A stretch of DNA of 64,000 nt from Schistocerca nitens. Its lineage: Eukaryota > Arthropoda > Insecta > Orthoptera > Acrididae. Positions 52,627-63,790 of this stretch are shown piece by piece; the stretch's first letter is position 1; each line of letters starts with the position of its first letter. Below the pieces are notes generated by a model, which saw nothing but the letters and a program-made list of their open reading frames with translations, searched no databases and had not been told where the DNA came from. The DNA lies in NCBI RefSeq assembly GCF_023898315.1, contig NC_064621.1, positions 533,717,383 to 533,781,382 on the forward strand, read 5' to 3'. Made by a program: the position numbers and the translations under genes.

Positions 52627-54277
52627 TCACTTTTTTCTCTTGTATTGTGAATCTTTCTTCTCTCGAATGATATTCCTGCAATAATCTGCTAACATAGAAG
52701 GTACCCACTTCCCTTCATAGTGCTTTTCTATGGTAGAAATGTCTTTATGGAATCTTTCCGCATGTTCATCCGATACGTCACTACAACTCTCTGTGAAGTA
52801 GTCCAGATGAGAGTCCATCATATGTACCTTTCAAAGACATATTGCACCCCAAATCCTGATATGCTTTGATCATATCCTTCACCATTGCTTTGTAGTTAGT
52901 AGCTCTTCTTCTTCCGAGGAAGTTTTCCGACATCATCTTGAAACAGTCCCATGCGGTTTTTTCTTTATCAGTTAAACATGCTTCAAAATTTGCATCTTTC
53001 TGCAGCTCTCTGATTTGTGGGTCCACAAATACACCTTCCTTTATTTTTGCAGCTGAAAGACGGGGTAATTTGGTAGCTAGATATGCAAACCCACAGCCGG
53101 TTGGATCCATGGCCTTCACGAATTGATTCATCAGGCCAAGTTTGATGTGAAGCGGTGGAAGTAGTATATATTCAGGAGCTACCAGACTTTCACGATGTAC
53201 ATTCTTTTCGCCAACTTTCCCTCTTTTCCTAGGCCATTTCTTTTTCACGTAGTGAGAATTTTGGTCTCGACTATCCCACTCGCAAAGAAAACAGGCATAC
53301 TTTGTGTAGCCTTGTTGCATTACCAGTTCCATAGCAATTACCTTGAAATCTGCACATATTTTCCATTTGTGTTCATTGTATTTTAATGAATTTAGCATCC
53401 TTTGTACGAATTCGTAATTCTCTTTTGTCAAACTAGCTTAAGATACTGGAACAGAGGGTATTTTATTTCCGTTATGGAGCAAAACACACTTCAGACTTGT
53501 TTTCGATGCATCTATGAAAAGTCTCCACTCCAGTGAAATATAAGTGAAGTTCAGCACTTTTATCAGGCCAGCAACGTCATTGCAAAATGTCAGTGCTTCG
53601 TCAGTTGAAAAATAAGAAATAAAGGCATGTTCTCTGTGCCTGAACACACTGATTTTAGTACTTTGGTGCAGTAGATTATACTCTTGTAATCTTGAACCAA
53701 GCAGCAGCGCCTTTTGTTTACTTAGTCCTAGATCACGTACTAAATCATTTAAATCTGCCTGTGTTACCAATGTGGCGATGACTCACTTGTGCAGTGATAT
53801 AAAGAATCATCTTCTGTGTTTTTTCAGTACTACTTATTTCACTGTCACTCAGAATTTGACCTCGAGCTCTTGAAGGTACTGGAAGGTTGTCGGAATGCTG
53901 AACTGGCATTCTCGCTGAAGACAGATCTGGGTAAACAATGTGCCTCCTCGACTTTTTGCTTGTAAAACCCTGAATTTTTGTTAGACAGAAATAACAATCG
54001 TAACATGGTCCTTAGGCTCCCTCCACACCATGGGAACAGCAAACAACGCCACATTCTCTTTACCTTTCCACCACTGAATTAGTTTGCAGTAACATGTAGC
54101 ACAACAGAGATGTGGTGCCCATTCTTTATCTTGGTCTCCTACCTCTACTCCAAAGTAATGTTTGTATGCTTTCTTTATGACTGAAGAAATTTTCTTCCTG
54201 TTTCTGGCAAAAGTGAACTTCCCACAGATGTAGCAGAAGTTTTCCGGCTTATATCGACATCCACGATGACGTGGCAT
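52627..54277 (-). pseudogene. Intronless unknown-function gene, widespread in arthropods, broken
   Basis: Minus strand from ATG at 54277: MPRHRGCRYKPENFCYICGK, DKEWAPHLCCATCYCKL (paired cysteines, zinc-binding-like) and VPMVWREPKDHV. Then, after frameshifts, CYFCLTKIQGFTSKKSRR and YPDLSSARMPVQHSDNLPVP; VTQADLNDLVRDLGLSKQKA and EWRLFIDASKTSLKCVLLHN (frame 53438-53770); GYTKYACFLCEWDSRDQNSH, LPPLHIKLGLMNQFVKAMD (52781-53431); and ESCSDVSDEHAERFHKDIS (52627-52821). I recognise this order as a protein of roughly 550 residues predicted many times in arthropods and other invertebrates as 'uncharacterized'. At least four breaks. Absence of introns and multicopy nature suggest a transposon-borne or retrocopied gene. 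I found no TIR or LTR around it. Confidence 0.75.
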
Positions 54278-54329
54278 TTCTGCAAATTTAAAAATACCAC
54301 TTTGGTAATACACCTGTGTTAAATTAATA

Positions 54330-55745
54330 GTAGGGAACTAGAGGAACGCTGATGTGTAAAAACAACCAGTCGTTTTACCTTCAGCACCAGGCTCAATCAG
54401 TTTACACACGAACTAAAAATTTCAACCGTGCTCAGAAATATGACAGACAGTTACTTGTCAGCCAATACAACCACTCGCTAAGACTGACACAAATTGCGGC
54501 TAACACCACTGTTGTAAACTCGATGCAACTGCCCTTAGGAGGCGTGAAGCTTTACTGCCGAGGCAGCGACCGGCTGTCGCCGTTCGAATTAATGAGATGT
54601 TTCAGGTGGTCTTAATGACATAGGTGTGGCAGCGGTAACCTAATGATGTCTGATTCTTCCCACCTGCTCTTGCACAAGAAATTATCACGTTCTATCACTA
54701 CTGGATGCGGCAACATAACCGTATTTCTCTATAACGTCTCTGTGTTTGCCATGAATTGTGAATATACATATATATATACATATTACATAAAAAGTATCCC
54801 TGACAACGATATTTTGTTTACATATTTGAATTTCCCACGGTAAAATGGTCTAGAAGCACATACTTTAATATCAGAAATAGAACCCATGTCGAACAGTGAT
54901 ATTCGACGCTTACATAATATTGTATTTGTACAAAGTTTATTTCATTGACGCGATCAGTATACAGTTTTCACAACATGATAGCTTTCGAGCGAACATAAAA
55001 GAAATGTCACATTGCGGGCTGATCTATATTCTGATACAGTTCTAATCGAGAAATAAAATACGATGACACATCACGTCAACTACACATAACACTTTAGCAC
55101 TGTGTACGTTTGTATGTTGTGAAATAACAACCAATCTGAATCGTAGGGACCTCTTTAATGTACAACCTGAGCAATAACGAGATGTATGTGTACGACGCCC
55201 TCTGGTGAGCGTATTGTGAGAACTTTTTTTAGCATACTTTGCCTTTAAAAGGGTTGCAAATTTAATATATTATTAGCATTCTCGCATAAATGGTTTGTAT
55301 AATTCTATGGGAATTCCATGCTGTCTATCTTTAATTTAAACATAACAGCACTTTACATAATTACGTGATACCTTAGTACAACAGCAAATGTGTAACCGTC
55401 ATCGCAAAATCCTGTGAGCATATTAAAGGAATTGCGTGTTTACAGTATCAAGGACCACGTACGTCACTGTATTTTAATTTTTAATTATTACTGTATCAGA
55501 ATATGGATCAGTTTGCAATGTACAATCTTATATGTTCCTATAGTGCGTACAAAGACGGACAACGATCAACCAGACATATAAGGTATCAAAAATTGCTAGG
55601 TGGTTGTATGAAAGATATTAACTTAACACAAAATTTCTGTCAATCACTGATTTCTCCACGACTTTAAGATGCCATGTTCTGCAATAATTTACAAAGTGAT
55701 TACAATCTGTCTGTTGCATAACGTTATATTACTGCTAATATCAAA
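54330..55745. other. No recognised gene
   Basis: Frames at 54352-54615 and 54643-54843 have no known motif. Short TATATACATAT run near 54765. Otherwise AT-rich and featureless. Confidence 0.45.
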
Positions 55746-55749
55746 TAAA

Positions 55750-57245
55750 AGTGCATCATCATCATCATCATCATCATCAGTATCAGTCATTGGACAACCA
55801 TGCTGTCTAAATGCCACCTCTACAGTTTTCAATAGACTATGGTCATCAGCTACAGCTTATCCCTGAATTTTCTCTAACCTCGTCTGCCCACTTACCCAAC
55901 TTTTTGCATCTCTTCACTGTCTGCTGAGCGAACCTCAGGTTTTGAATTTTTTTTGCATTTCGGCTTTCCTCAGGTTAAAACTAGTAAGACTCACGTCGGA
56001 ATCTTTGTTTTTAAGCTCCAGACAAGTTCTGATTCTTTAATACTTTTACTGTACATCCAGAAGTTATCTTCAGTTGCCCTCAATCTTCTTTCACGTATGA
56101 GCCGCTATGGACTACGATTATTTCAACTGTTTCTCTTTTCTTTTCTTCCACATTTATCTCATCATTTCCCGATGTTTCTCTCTTCTTTCTTCTGCCCAAA
56201 TGGCTACTATCTTCTTCTTGCGTTTTTCACGGAAACTTTAGGAGTCCTGCAATTAGTTTCTGAGTGACAATCTTTCCTCGATATCTTTGGAGCAAATTGG
56301 AGTTCATCCACGTCCATTCTAATTTCTTTCCATCATGTGTTATCCATTTTTAATTTACCGAAATGAAAGAGCAGCCTTTTCGTTAGTCTGTTGGAATTCA
56401 TCCTTTGGATGTGGCAATGAAAAGGTATTCTCCTTTTACTAATCTTGCCTGTAATTTTTCAACTTGTATATAAAGTTGAGTATTACGACGTCGTCTGTAT
56501 TGTGCTTTCTCTTTAATTGGTCCAAAACATTCCTCAGTATTTTCCTTCCGTGATTTCCAGTGCTTCCATCATAGCCTTTTTGTTCAAAGTTAAATATTCT
56601 AATGCATAAAGTGGTTCAGGGCGAATTACTGTAAAATAGTCTGTAAGTTTAGCATTGATGGATATTTATTTCTTGTTCTAAACGTCCTTAGTGAGGCAGT
56701 CTGCTGTTTTCATCCTTCTGAGAAATGTCTTGTCCATTACTTCTTCAAGATACTTCTACTTGTCACTTCTCAATTTTTCCATATTTAGTTTTCATTATGT
56801 TTGGGGATGCCTTTATGTTTGTCATAAATTTAGTTTTCTCAAAACAGATTTGTCAGCTTGCTTTCTCCGCTTGTTCTTTAAAAATTCTATTTGTCTAGTG
56901 GCTGTTTCCATGAGTCTGAAAAAATAGCTAGGTTATCCGCAGATGCTGATTAGTCTGTTTGCAGGTTGTCCCTTTTGTGGCTTAACCTAATATCATCATT
57001 GATTTGGCTTTCTCCTAATGATAGTCTCCATTACATTATGACTTTTTCTAGAACATAATTAAAGAGCATTTGGAAGGGACCATCTCCCTGCCTTACTCTA
57101 CTTCTCATCTCAAAACTTTTAGAAATTTCATTTCTAAATTTCCCTTTAGAGTTGGTGTTTGTTAGTATTTGCTTAATTAGAGCTGTGGCTTTACAAGTTG
57201 CTCTCTTAAGGTCTTCCATGAGTATCTAAAGGTCTTGTTCTTCCA
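55750..57245 (-). pseudogene. RTE-like LINE, decayed, with (ATG)n tail
   Basis: The plus strand starts with CATCATCATCATCATCATCA (55753-), the repeat tail of the minus-strand element. At the 5' side the frame 57031-57219 reads MEDLKRATCKATALIKQILT, FRNEISKSFEMRSRVRQGDG, MLFNYVLEKVIM, the RTE-like RT up to the RQGD motif. Downstream the active site has decayed to SASADNLAIF (usually FADD). Everything from 56700 to 55750 is C-terminal remnant in broken frames. The plus-strand frames 55953-56267 and 56691-56927 are shadows. Confidence 0.8.
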
Positions 57246-57259
57246 TCTTAGAGTTATTA

Positions 57260-57430
57260 CGCAGAAACAGTACTCTTTGCTGAAGACACAAGCGACATAA
57301 TGAAATCCAATAGAAAGCAACAACAAAAGAAACAATGAACGAAATGTTCAGCAAAATCATCAAAACCTTTCGCTAATTGAGCTATCATTTAATATAGAAA
57401 AAACACAGTTCCTTCAATTCCGTTAAAGGG
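57260..57430 (+). pseudogene. Fragment of another LINE RT
   Basis: Plus strand ETVLFAEDTSDIMKSN (FADD to FAED) followed in shifted frames by SKPF and KNTVPSIPLKGRIHHDK matches the stretch after the RT active site in R1/Jockey-type LINEs. About 170 bp only, directly abutting the RTE remnant on the opposite strand. Confidence 0.5.
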
Positions 57431-57489
57431 AGAATACATCATGATAAATAGCAACAGAGCACGCATCTTAAGAAATCCGCCAATATGAA

Positions 57490-57660
57490 TGTTCAAAGGA
57501 GGAAGGAGGATTAGGGCTTAACGTGCCACAGAGGACGAGCACGTTAGGGGCGGAGCCGATGCTCGGGCTGGGGAGGGAAGGGAGTGGAACCACACCGGTC
57601 TCTGCATTAAGAGATCTCAGCACGCCACGCGTGATAACGTCAAATGGTGGGCGCGAGCTT
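57490..57660 (-). mobile_element. Third-family SINE, decayed inverted copy
   Basis: AGGAGGATTAGGGCTTAACG, CACAGAGGACGAGCACGTTA and GGCGGAGCCGATGCTCGGGC correspond to the inverted tail as at 44097, with many changes. Confidence 0.5.
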
Positions 57661-58244
57661 ATTGAAAGAAAAAAAGATTAATTTACTGAAAGGAAAACAA
57701 AGCAAAATACATTCTGACGTGATAAAAAACTGAAATGTACATTGCGAACAGAACTGTATCAGTACTGCACAATGCATTTATAATTAATTATTCAATACTA
57801 AACAGATGACATATTTGCTAATTAGTAGTGATTCCTTTGGACCTGGTTTGTGGAGCAACGTTTTTCGAGGGATGGTTTAACATTAGAAATAGGCTCTCTG
57901 AGTTCTTTACTATGTTTATCTGAGATTTATATTTCATCTTCAAAGCAACCAACACAGAAAATCCGGCTTCGCAAAGTGTGGCTGTTGAAAGTGGTAACAG
58001 TGTACATTTCTCCTCTCAAGTCACACATCCCCGTGCCCCGCAGTGGCCGTGTTGCTTTACCTCTGCAACCCACCCCTCCCCCCGTGTCCCCCTGTTAGCC
58101 CGTGAGTAACAAAGGGCCGATTGACCATTTCTCATTTTGACGATGTTTGGATGGATGTTGCGACATAGCAATAAATGCATTTATATTAGTTAATTTGTAA
58201 TATTTGTAACTGTGTAGCTTTAGTGTCAAATAACATAGTATATA
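57661..58244. other. Spacer, nothing recognised
   Basis: Contains the 82-codon frame 57850-58098, which ends in a C-rich stretch (CCCACCCCTCCCCCCGTGTC) and has no recognised motif. Confidence 0.4.
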
Positions 58245-59505
58245 GAGGGATCCAAAAAAAATGTATCCACTGTTTAAAAGTCCATCACTTGCAAACTAAT
58301 TGACGGAGTTGTCTCATTTTTGGTAAAAGTGTAGCTTAAAGTCCACCTTAAAGATATCACTGTAGGTGTTCGAAATGGTCACCATTAACATCCACACACA
58401 AACGATGCCGCCGAACTGCAGCACGAACTACTGACTGCAACGTGTTCACTTGGATATTTGCACACGAATGTAAGATGGATTCTCCAAGTTCCTCCAATGT
58501 ACGTGGCTTTTGTCGATAAACGACGTCCTTTAGTGTTCCCCACAGGTAAAAGTCCAGAGGAGTTAGGTCTGGGGAACGTGGTGGATACTCCACAGCACCT
58601 CTAGGGCCTATCCATTTTCCTGGTAGATTTTCGTCGACATACGCCCTAACACGATTTTGGTAGTGGGCTGGGGCACCATCTTGTTGAAAGTAAACTCTTC
58701 CGTCTCCATACATGTCTCGGATGGCAGGTAAAATGGATGTCTGAAGCTTCTGAAGGTACACCTCACCAGTAATTGTGTCGTCAAAGAAGAATGGCCCAAT
58801 CAAGCCCCGGTAAGACAACCCACACCACACATTTACTCCTGGCAAATTCACGGCTTTGTCTAAATGGACGTTCGGATTTTCGGCGGCCCAGTAGATGCAG
58901 TCGTGGCGATTTACTGTACCATTGAGTTTGAACTGTGCCTCATCAGACCACACTATCATCTCTGCAAACTCTTCATCGTTGCGCACCGTGTTAGTAAACC
59001 ACTCGCAGTACTCCATTCTACGATCTGGGTCGTCCTCGTTCATTGCGTGTAGCAATCGTGAGATGTAGCACATCCACTTTGCTGTCTTCAAAATTCGCCG
59101 AACACTTGAGCGACTCACTCCAGTTTCACGGGCACACTGTCTCACAGACTTCTGTGGTGAGCGAGTGAATTGTTGTAACACACGACGGGAGTTAGCTGGA
59201 TATTTTACTGTTACAGGTCGTCCAGATCGTTGTTTGTATGCATCTTTAACACAACCTTCGGCTTCAAATTTGTCTCGAATGCGACGAATCGTTAAACGTG
59301 TCGATGGCTCTCTTTGATACCCATTTCGCCATTGCCGTTGAACCTCATTAATGTTTTCGTACTTCAAATACCACTTCAAAACTGACTTCCTTTCATCGAA
59401 TGTAAGCCTTGCGCCAGCCAAGTTTACTCGAGTAACTAGGTGCAACTAAGAACAAAACACTGACTATCTGGCGACTGTCATCTGACAAAACAAAACAACG
59501 CAATA
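58245..59505 (-). mobile_element. Mariner element, DD41D type, one end missing
   Basis: The 3' terminus of the element is at about 58245 (GAGGGATCCAAAAAAAATG on the plus strand). The transposase fills 58357-59445 and about 60 bp of 5' leader follows to 59505. The expected second inverted end (ending in the complement of GAGGGATCC) is absent. At that point a Tc1 remnant starts. Confidence 0.85.
58357..59445 (-). CDS. Mariner transposase, complete 362-residue frame
   Basis: The only full-length transposase frame in the window. ATG at 59445, stop at 58357. Residues 15-60: first helix-turn-helix (LTFDERKSVLKWYLKYENIN) and TRLTIRRIRDKFEAEG. About 75-80: QRSGRPVTV linker. About 90-120: second HTH (SPQKSVRQCARETGVSRSSV). 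Catalytic core: MIVWSDEAQFKLNG (Asp 1), VYFQQDGAPAHYQNR (Asp 2), PPRSPDLTPLDFYLWG (Asp 3, the D after TPL). By my count 41 residues lie between the second and third Asp, the DD41D spacing known from rosa-like mariners. C-terminus NGDHFEHLQ. All three acidic residues and both DNA-binding regions are kept. Mobility would be blocked by the missing terminal repeat, but it could act on relatives. Confidence 0.93.
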   Translation of the reverse strand: MHLVTRVNLAGARLTFDERKSVLKWYLKYENINEVQRQWRNGYQREPSTRLTIRRIRDKFEAEGCVKDAYKQRSGRPVTVKYPANSRRVLQQFTRSPQKSVRQCARETGVSRSSVRRILKTAKWMCYISRLLHAMNEDDPDRRMEYCEWFTNTVRNDEEFAEMIVWSDEAQFKLNGTVNRHDCIYWAAENPNVHLDKAVNLPGVNVWCGLSYRGLIGPFFFDDTITGEVYLQKLQTSILPAIRDMYGDGRVYFQQDGAPAHYQNRVRAYVDENLPGKWIGPRGAVEYPPRSPDLTPLDFYLWGTLKDVVYRQKPRTLEELGESILHSCANIQVNTLQSVVRAAVRRHRLCVDVNGDHFEHLQ

Positions 59506-59506
59506 C

Positions 59507-60170
59507 AACGCTTGTGTGGCGATTGCCGACATTGGACTGTTGATTACTGGAAGCGTGTAGCCTGGTCGGACGAGTCTCATTTCAAATTGCATCGAGCAGT
59601 TGGACGTGTACGGTTATGGAGACAGCTTCATGAATCCATGGACTCTGCATGTCAGCAGCGGACTGCTCATGCTAGTGAAGGCTCTGTAATAGTGTGGGGC
59701 GTGTGCTGCTGCAGTGATATGGGACCGCTGATACGTCCAGATACGACTCTGACAGGTGACACGTACGTAAGCATCCTGTCTGTTCACCTGCATCCATTCG
59801 TGTCCATTGTGCATTCCAGCAGGCAATTCCAGCAGGATAATGCGACACCCTAAACGTCCAGAATTGCTAGAGTGGCTCCAGGAACACTTTTCTGAGTTTA
59901 AACACTTCCGCTGGCCACCAAGCTCCCCAGACATGAACATTATTGAGCATATCTGGGATGCCTCGCAACGTGCTGTTCAGAAGAGATCTCCACCCCTTCG
60001 TACTCTTACGGATTTATGGACAGCCCTGCAGAATTCATGGTGTGAATTCCCACCTGCACTACTTCAGACATTAGTCGAGTCCATGCCACGTCATGTTGGG
60101 CACTTCTGTGAGCTCGCGGGGGGCCTACACGCTATTAGGCAAATGTACCAGTTTCTTTGACTCTTCAGTG
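59507..60170 (+). pseudogene. Tc1-type transposase, 5' part lost
   Basis: Begins mid-protein at RHWTVDYWKRVAWSDESHFK (first Asp) and reads SEGSVIVWGVCCCSDMGPLI, LTGDTYVSIL, RQFQQDNATP (second Asp), then a stop and a small deletion near 59850-59872 move it to the frame of 59807-60160: EWLQEHFSEFKHFRWPP, SSPDMNIIEHIWD (Glu), HVGHFCELAGGLHAI. By my count about 36 residues lie between the second Asp and Glu. The 3' terminus CTTTGACTCTTCAGTG ends at 60170 with TA following. The N-terminal DNA-binding half is missing at the junction with the mariner. Confidence 0.88.
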
Positions 60171-60173
60171 TAT

Positions 60174-60577
60174 ATGCAAAGCCTTCAAGTACCGCTCTAA
60201 AGGTTTTCATATTCTCTCACTTGCTACTCACAAATTACAGTCCTACAGAAAAAATGAAAAGACCTTTTAGTAGGAAATGTAATGTGGTTAAATTTGTAGT
60301 GGGATGGGGTTTCGCTTGAGGGTGCACTTTCTGAACTATTCAACAAAATCGTACCAAAGTGACCTTGAAACGTGTTTTTCTAGAAGGCCTCCAGCTAAAA
60401 CGTAACCCAATACAAAATTTAAATAATTACATTTCCTACAAAAAGGTCCTATTATTTTTTGTGAAATAACAGTTTACATGTAACGTGGGAGAGAATATGA
60501 AAATCTTGCACATGGTGTTTGAAGGCGTTGTGGGCTGCATAAAATCCAGAGACAGGGGCATCTGAATCACCCTGTGT
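60174..60577. mobile_element. MITE with 125-bp inverted arms
   Basis: 60174-60300 and 60415-60545 are inverted copies: CTTTTAGTAGGAAATGTAAT against ATTACATTTCCTACAAAAAG, and TTTTCATATTCTCTCAC against GGGAGAGAATATGAAAA. The right end reads CTGAATCACCCTGTGTA, as in mariner MITEs. The left terminus is absent; the Tc1 element ends there. Confidence 0.75.
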
Positions 60578-62918
60578 ATGAGGAGGAGGAGGTGGGAGGA
60601 ATGAAAATTATGATTGAATGAATCGCTAATACTGAACCGCAGAAAAGTTAAATTTGGATGGCTGGGTGCGGACTCTAGCCGTCGCCTTTTCGAAGCAAGT
60701 CTAGCTTCTTACCCACTGAGGCACCATGCCCGGTGGGATATTTTGAATTCCTGGTGTTTACACTAATCAGAACTTGAATTGAAAATCAAACATTGCATAA
60801 CTTCTCAAATCCTTGAGTTCAACATCTGCTCTGTGTGTGCTAGGATATCACAGCTTAAAAAGAGAACATGTTTTATACCTATTCTGAAGAATGGTTGTTA
60901 GGTCCATTTTTCTTCCCAAATACTTCTTTTTGGGGACACAAGTGCCTCGACATATTAAACAAACAATAGACACCACTACTCATTATAAAAAGAAATAACA
61001 TGGCGTCAATCGCTAACAAAATGGGGCGTTACCACATTGGCATACAAGCTCCAAGAAGTATGTGAAACACGACGTAGACCTAAGGATCGATCAATAACTG
61101 CTGAACATACTGAATTTTTATCTCGCAACATCTGTTGTCATCTCGCTTTCCTACAACAGACTAGAGATAATTAATTACAGGCCACGCACACCCCCGCCTC
61201 TGCCGTGCTGACCTTTGGAACGAACATCAAAGTCTCGTGACGGGTGTTTACGGCCGACTCCCTGTCATCACGAGCTGTGGGACTGGGTGCTAACAGTGAC
61301 AGATTTACTCATTTACGGCTGAAATCAAGTGCTGAATTCAGCAGACGAGTGACGCTCTCTATTAATGTTACGTATGTAACGCTACAGTTTACATAATTTC
61401 TACTAAGATTTGCAATATTAATGCAATGGTTATCGTTTACACTCGGTCGGATGAAAGCGTAATAAGCATAATTTGCAACATTGTCTTTACAGTCCACTCT
61501 TAATATACGTTTAGAAGCACCAGAATTACCTCCAGTGAATTCCTTTTATTGGTATATTGTATCAACCTGATTCACATTCACAGTGAACCCGTAGGCTATG
61601 TAACGGTTTGGTACGAAGACGACCCCTTAAAACTAAACTTAAATAGTATTCGGTTTCATCCGCCATATCAGTTTTTTACTCATAATAGGAATGCGTTTCG
61701 CGATTTGTAGGGAAACAATTAAAAATACTGAAACAATACTCACTGTTAGACTAGAAGCAGACAATATTAGGAGACGCTGATTATTAACAAAATTGTTATA
61801 GTGAGTCAAGTAACACGAACTTTTTGATACATAAAAATCTTCGTCAATTTTACTTACAGTCACAATGATAAAAGTACATTTCATGTTTCACTATCCGATT
61901 GAAATTACACGTCTTGCGTAATTTTCTGGAGTATTGGCTTTGAGTCATGTAGATAGAAGCTCTGATAAAAAATATCTAACATTTCATTTTACGATACTGA
62001 CCAGGTGCCTTGCATATTGCTATGAAATGACGCCTATCTTTAGTTCCTATAAGTGAAAAATGCGGACGAAAATTAAAAACTGTTAGCATATCACCTGGCT
62101 TCAGTTTACTTCCGACACCAAAGGCCAACTGTTGAAATTGTCAGCCGAAAAGTTAAGTTCGGTTGTTTGCGTGAAAATTCTTCCTTTTCTACAGAGGGAA
62201 ACGCATTAACAATATTGGTGAACACGCAAAATGAAGGCAGAAAGTCCATATGATGGAAGGATAAAACTGACAGAAAATATAAAATGTTCGGACTTGTACA
62301 TTTATGAAACCAATGTACAATTATCTTTATCAAGAAATTCGTGACTTTCGTATACAATTGTTTATTCTTAAACGTAAGACCACTCGTATCCGCTCGTAAA
62401 TGGTATCGCTGTGTAGTTTCAGCCTACAGTTGAATTACTTGAGCTCGTAGTTTAAAGCTGCTTTACGGACGGAGCGAATCCTTTCACATATCTTCCCGCG
62501 TAAGTACTTGCTGCTCAAGACTTCATCATCATCCTAATCAAAAAACCTTCGCTGTAACTACCATAATGAAGGAAAATTAACTTTTACTTCGTGAGACTCC
62601 TGTAACCGTTATCCATCCGTCAGCCAATGGAGATGTAGGTTTCAACATTGGAACTCATGTGCTGTTTATCTCATCTATGGTCTAAAGACCGTTTTACAGG
62701 AGCTACTCTCTGGTAAAAATCGACTACTCGTGGTGCGTACGCGTCACGTGCCTGCGTGTAAATCAGCAGTCAACCACGTCGCGAATAGATTAGTGTCATT
62801 AATGATCAGTTGACTGTACGGAGTATACAGTTCTGAAATCTTGGATATGCTGAAGACTGAGCAAGCGTAGATGCGGGGGACTGTGGTGGTGTCTCTCAGT
62901 ATCGGAAGTTAACCTGCA
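60578..62918. other. 2.3 kb with one tRNA-like remnant
   Basis: At about 60655-60740 the minus strand shows GGTGCCTCAGTGGGTAAGA (box A-like) and GGCTAGAGTCC (box B-like), possibly a SINE or tRNA remnant; acceptor arms do not pair, so it is not a tRNA gene. Frames at 61309-61497, 61639-61884 and 62106-62357 have no recognised motif. Otherwise AT-rich. Confidence 0.45.
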
Positions 62919-62929
62919 CTATCCGATAA

Positions 62930-63790
62930 AGATTACTTGAGGCCAGTTAGTGAGCATTAACACATGGGTGTAACAACACTTCGTCTTTATGATGGCTTGA
63001 CCTCTGATGGCACCACTTTCAGTGAAGTTTCTGAATGTCTGCGGAGGAATGGCAACCCAGTCTTCCTCAAGAGCCAAAATCAGTGTAGGTAGTGATGTTG
63101 GACACTGGGGTCTGGAGCGAATTTGATTTTCTAACTCATCCCAAAGGTGTTTCACTGGGTTCAGTTTGGGACTCTGGGGAAGCCATTCCGTTTCAGGAAT
63201 GTAATTGTCCACCAACCATTGCCTCACAGATGCTGCTTCATGGCAGGGTGCATTTTCATGCTGATAGAAACAATGATCGTCTTCTAACTGTAGCTCTAGT
63301 GTACAAAGTACATAATGATGTAAAATGCGTTTATATCCTTCCCCATTAGCGTTTTATTAAGTACAATAAGGGGGCCACACCCTAACCACGTAAAACGCCC
63401 CCATACCGAAACACAGCCTCTTCCGTACCTCAGTGTTTGCACTACTCGCGACGGCGGGAAACTTCTCCAGGCATCCGCCAAACCCAAACCCTCCCATCGG
63501 ATTGCCACAGGGTATAGCGTCATTCATCACTCCAGATCATTCGCTTCTTTTCATCCACAGTGCAGTGTAGTTTTTCTTTAGACAACTTCTTCAAGCATCG
63601 TCGGAATTGATTACAGAAACGTCTGGTTTATGAGGAGGTGCTCGCCCTTTGTAACCATTCCTTTTAACTCCCTACGAACAGTCATTGTCCTGGTTGGACT
63701 GTAGATATCACTGTGGAACTCACGAGCTATTTCTTTTGCTGATTTCATGACATTTTTTACAGCCACTCTCAGCAACACTCGACGGGCAAT
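62930..63790 (-). pseudogene. Tc1-type transposase, decayed
   Basis: Minus strand, broken frames in order: KKLSKEKLHCTVDEKKRMIW with SDE-like WSDE (about 63530), TLRYGRGCVSVWGRFTWLGC and GPLIVLNKTLMGKD (frame 63296-63523), the second-Asp region lost near 63260, then VRQWL-like MRQWLVDNYIPETEWLPQSP, KLNPVKHLWDELENQI (the catalytic Glu of NPIEHLW is Lys here) and PTSLPTLILALEEDWVAIPP (frame 62919-63227). The Glu to Lys change alone would abolish cleavage. Confidence 0.8.

Noticed and set aside
55953-56927. Plus-strand frames of 78-104 codons rich in F, L and S
   Set aside because: Antisense shadows of a decayed RTE-like LINE on the minus strand.
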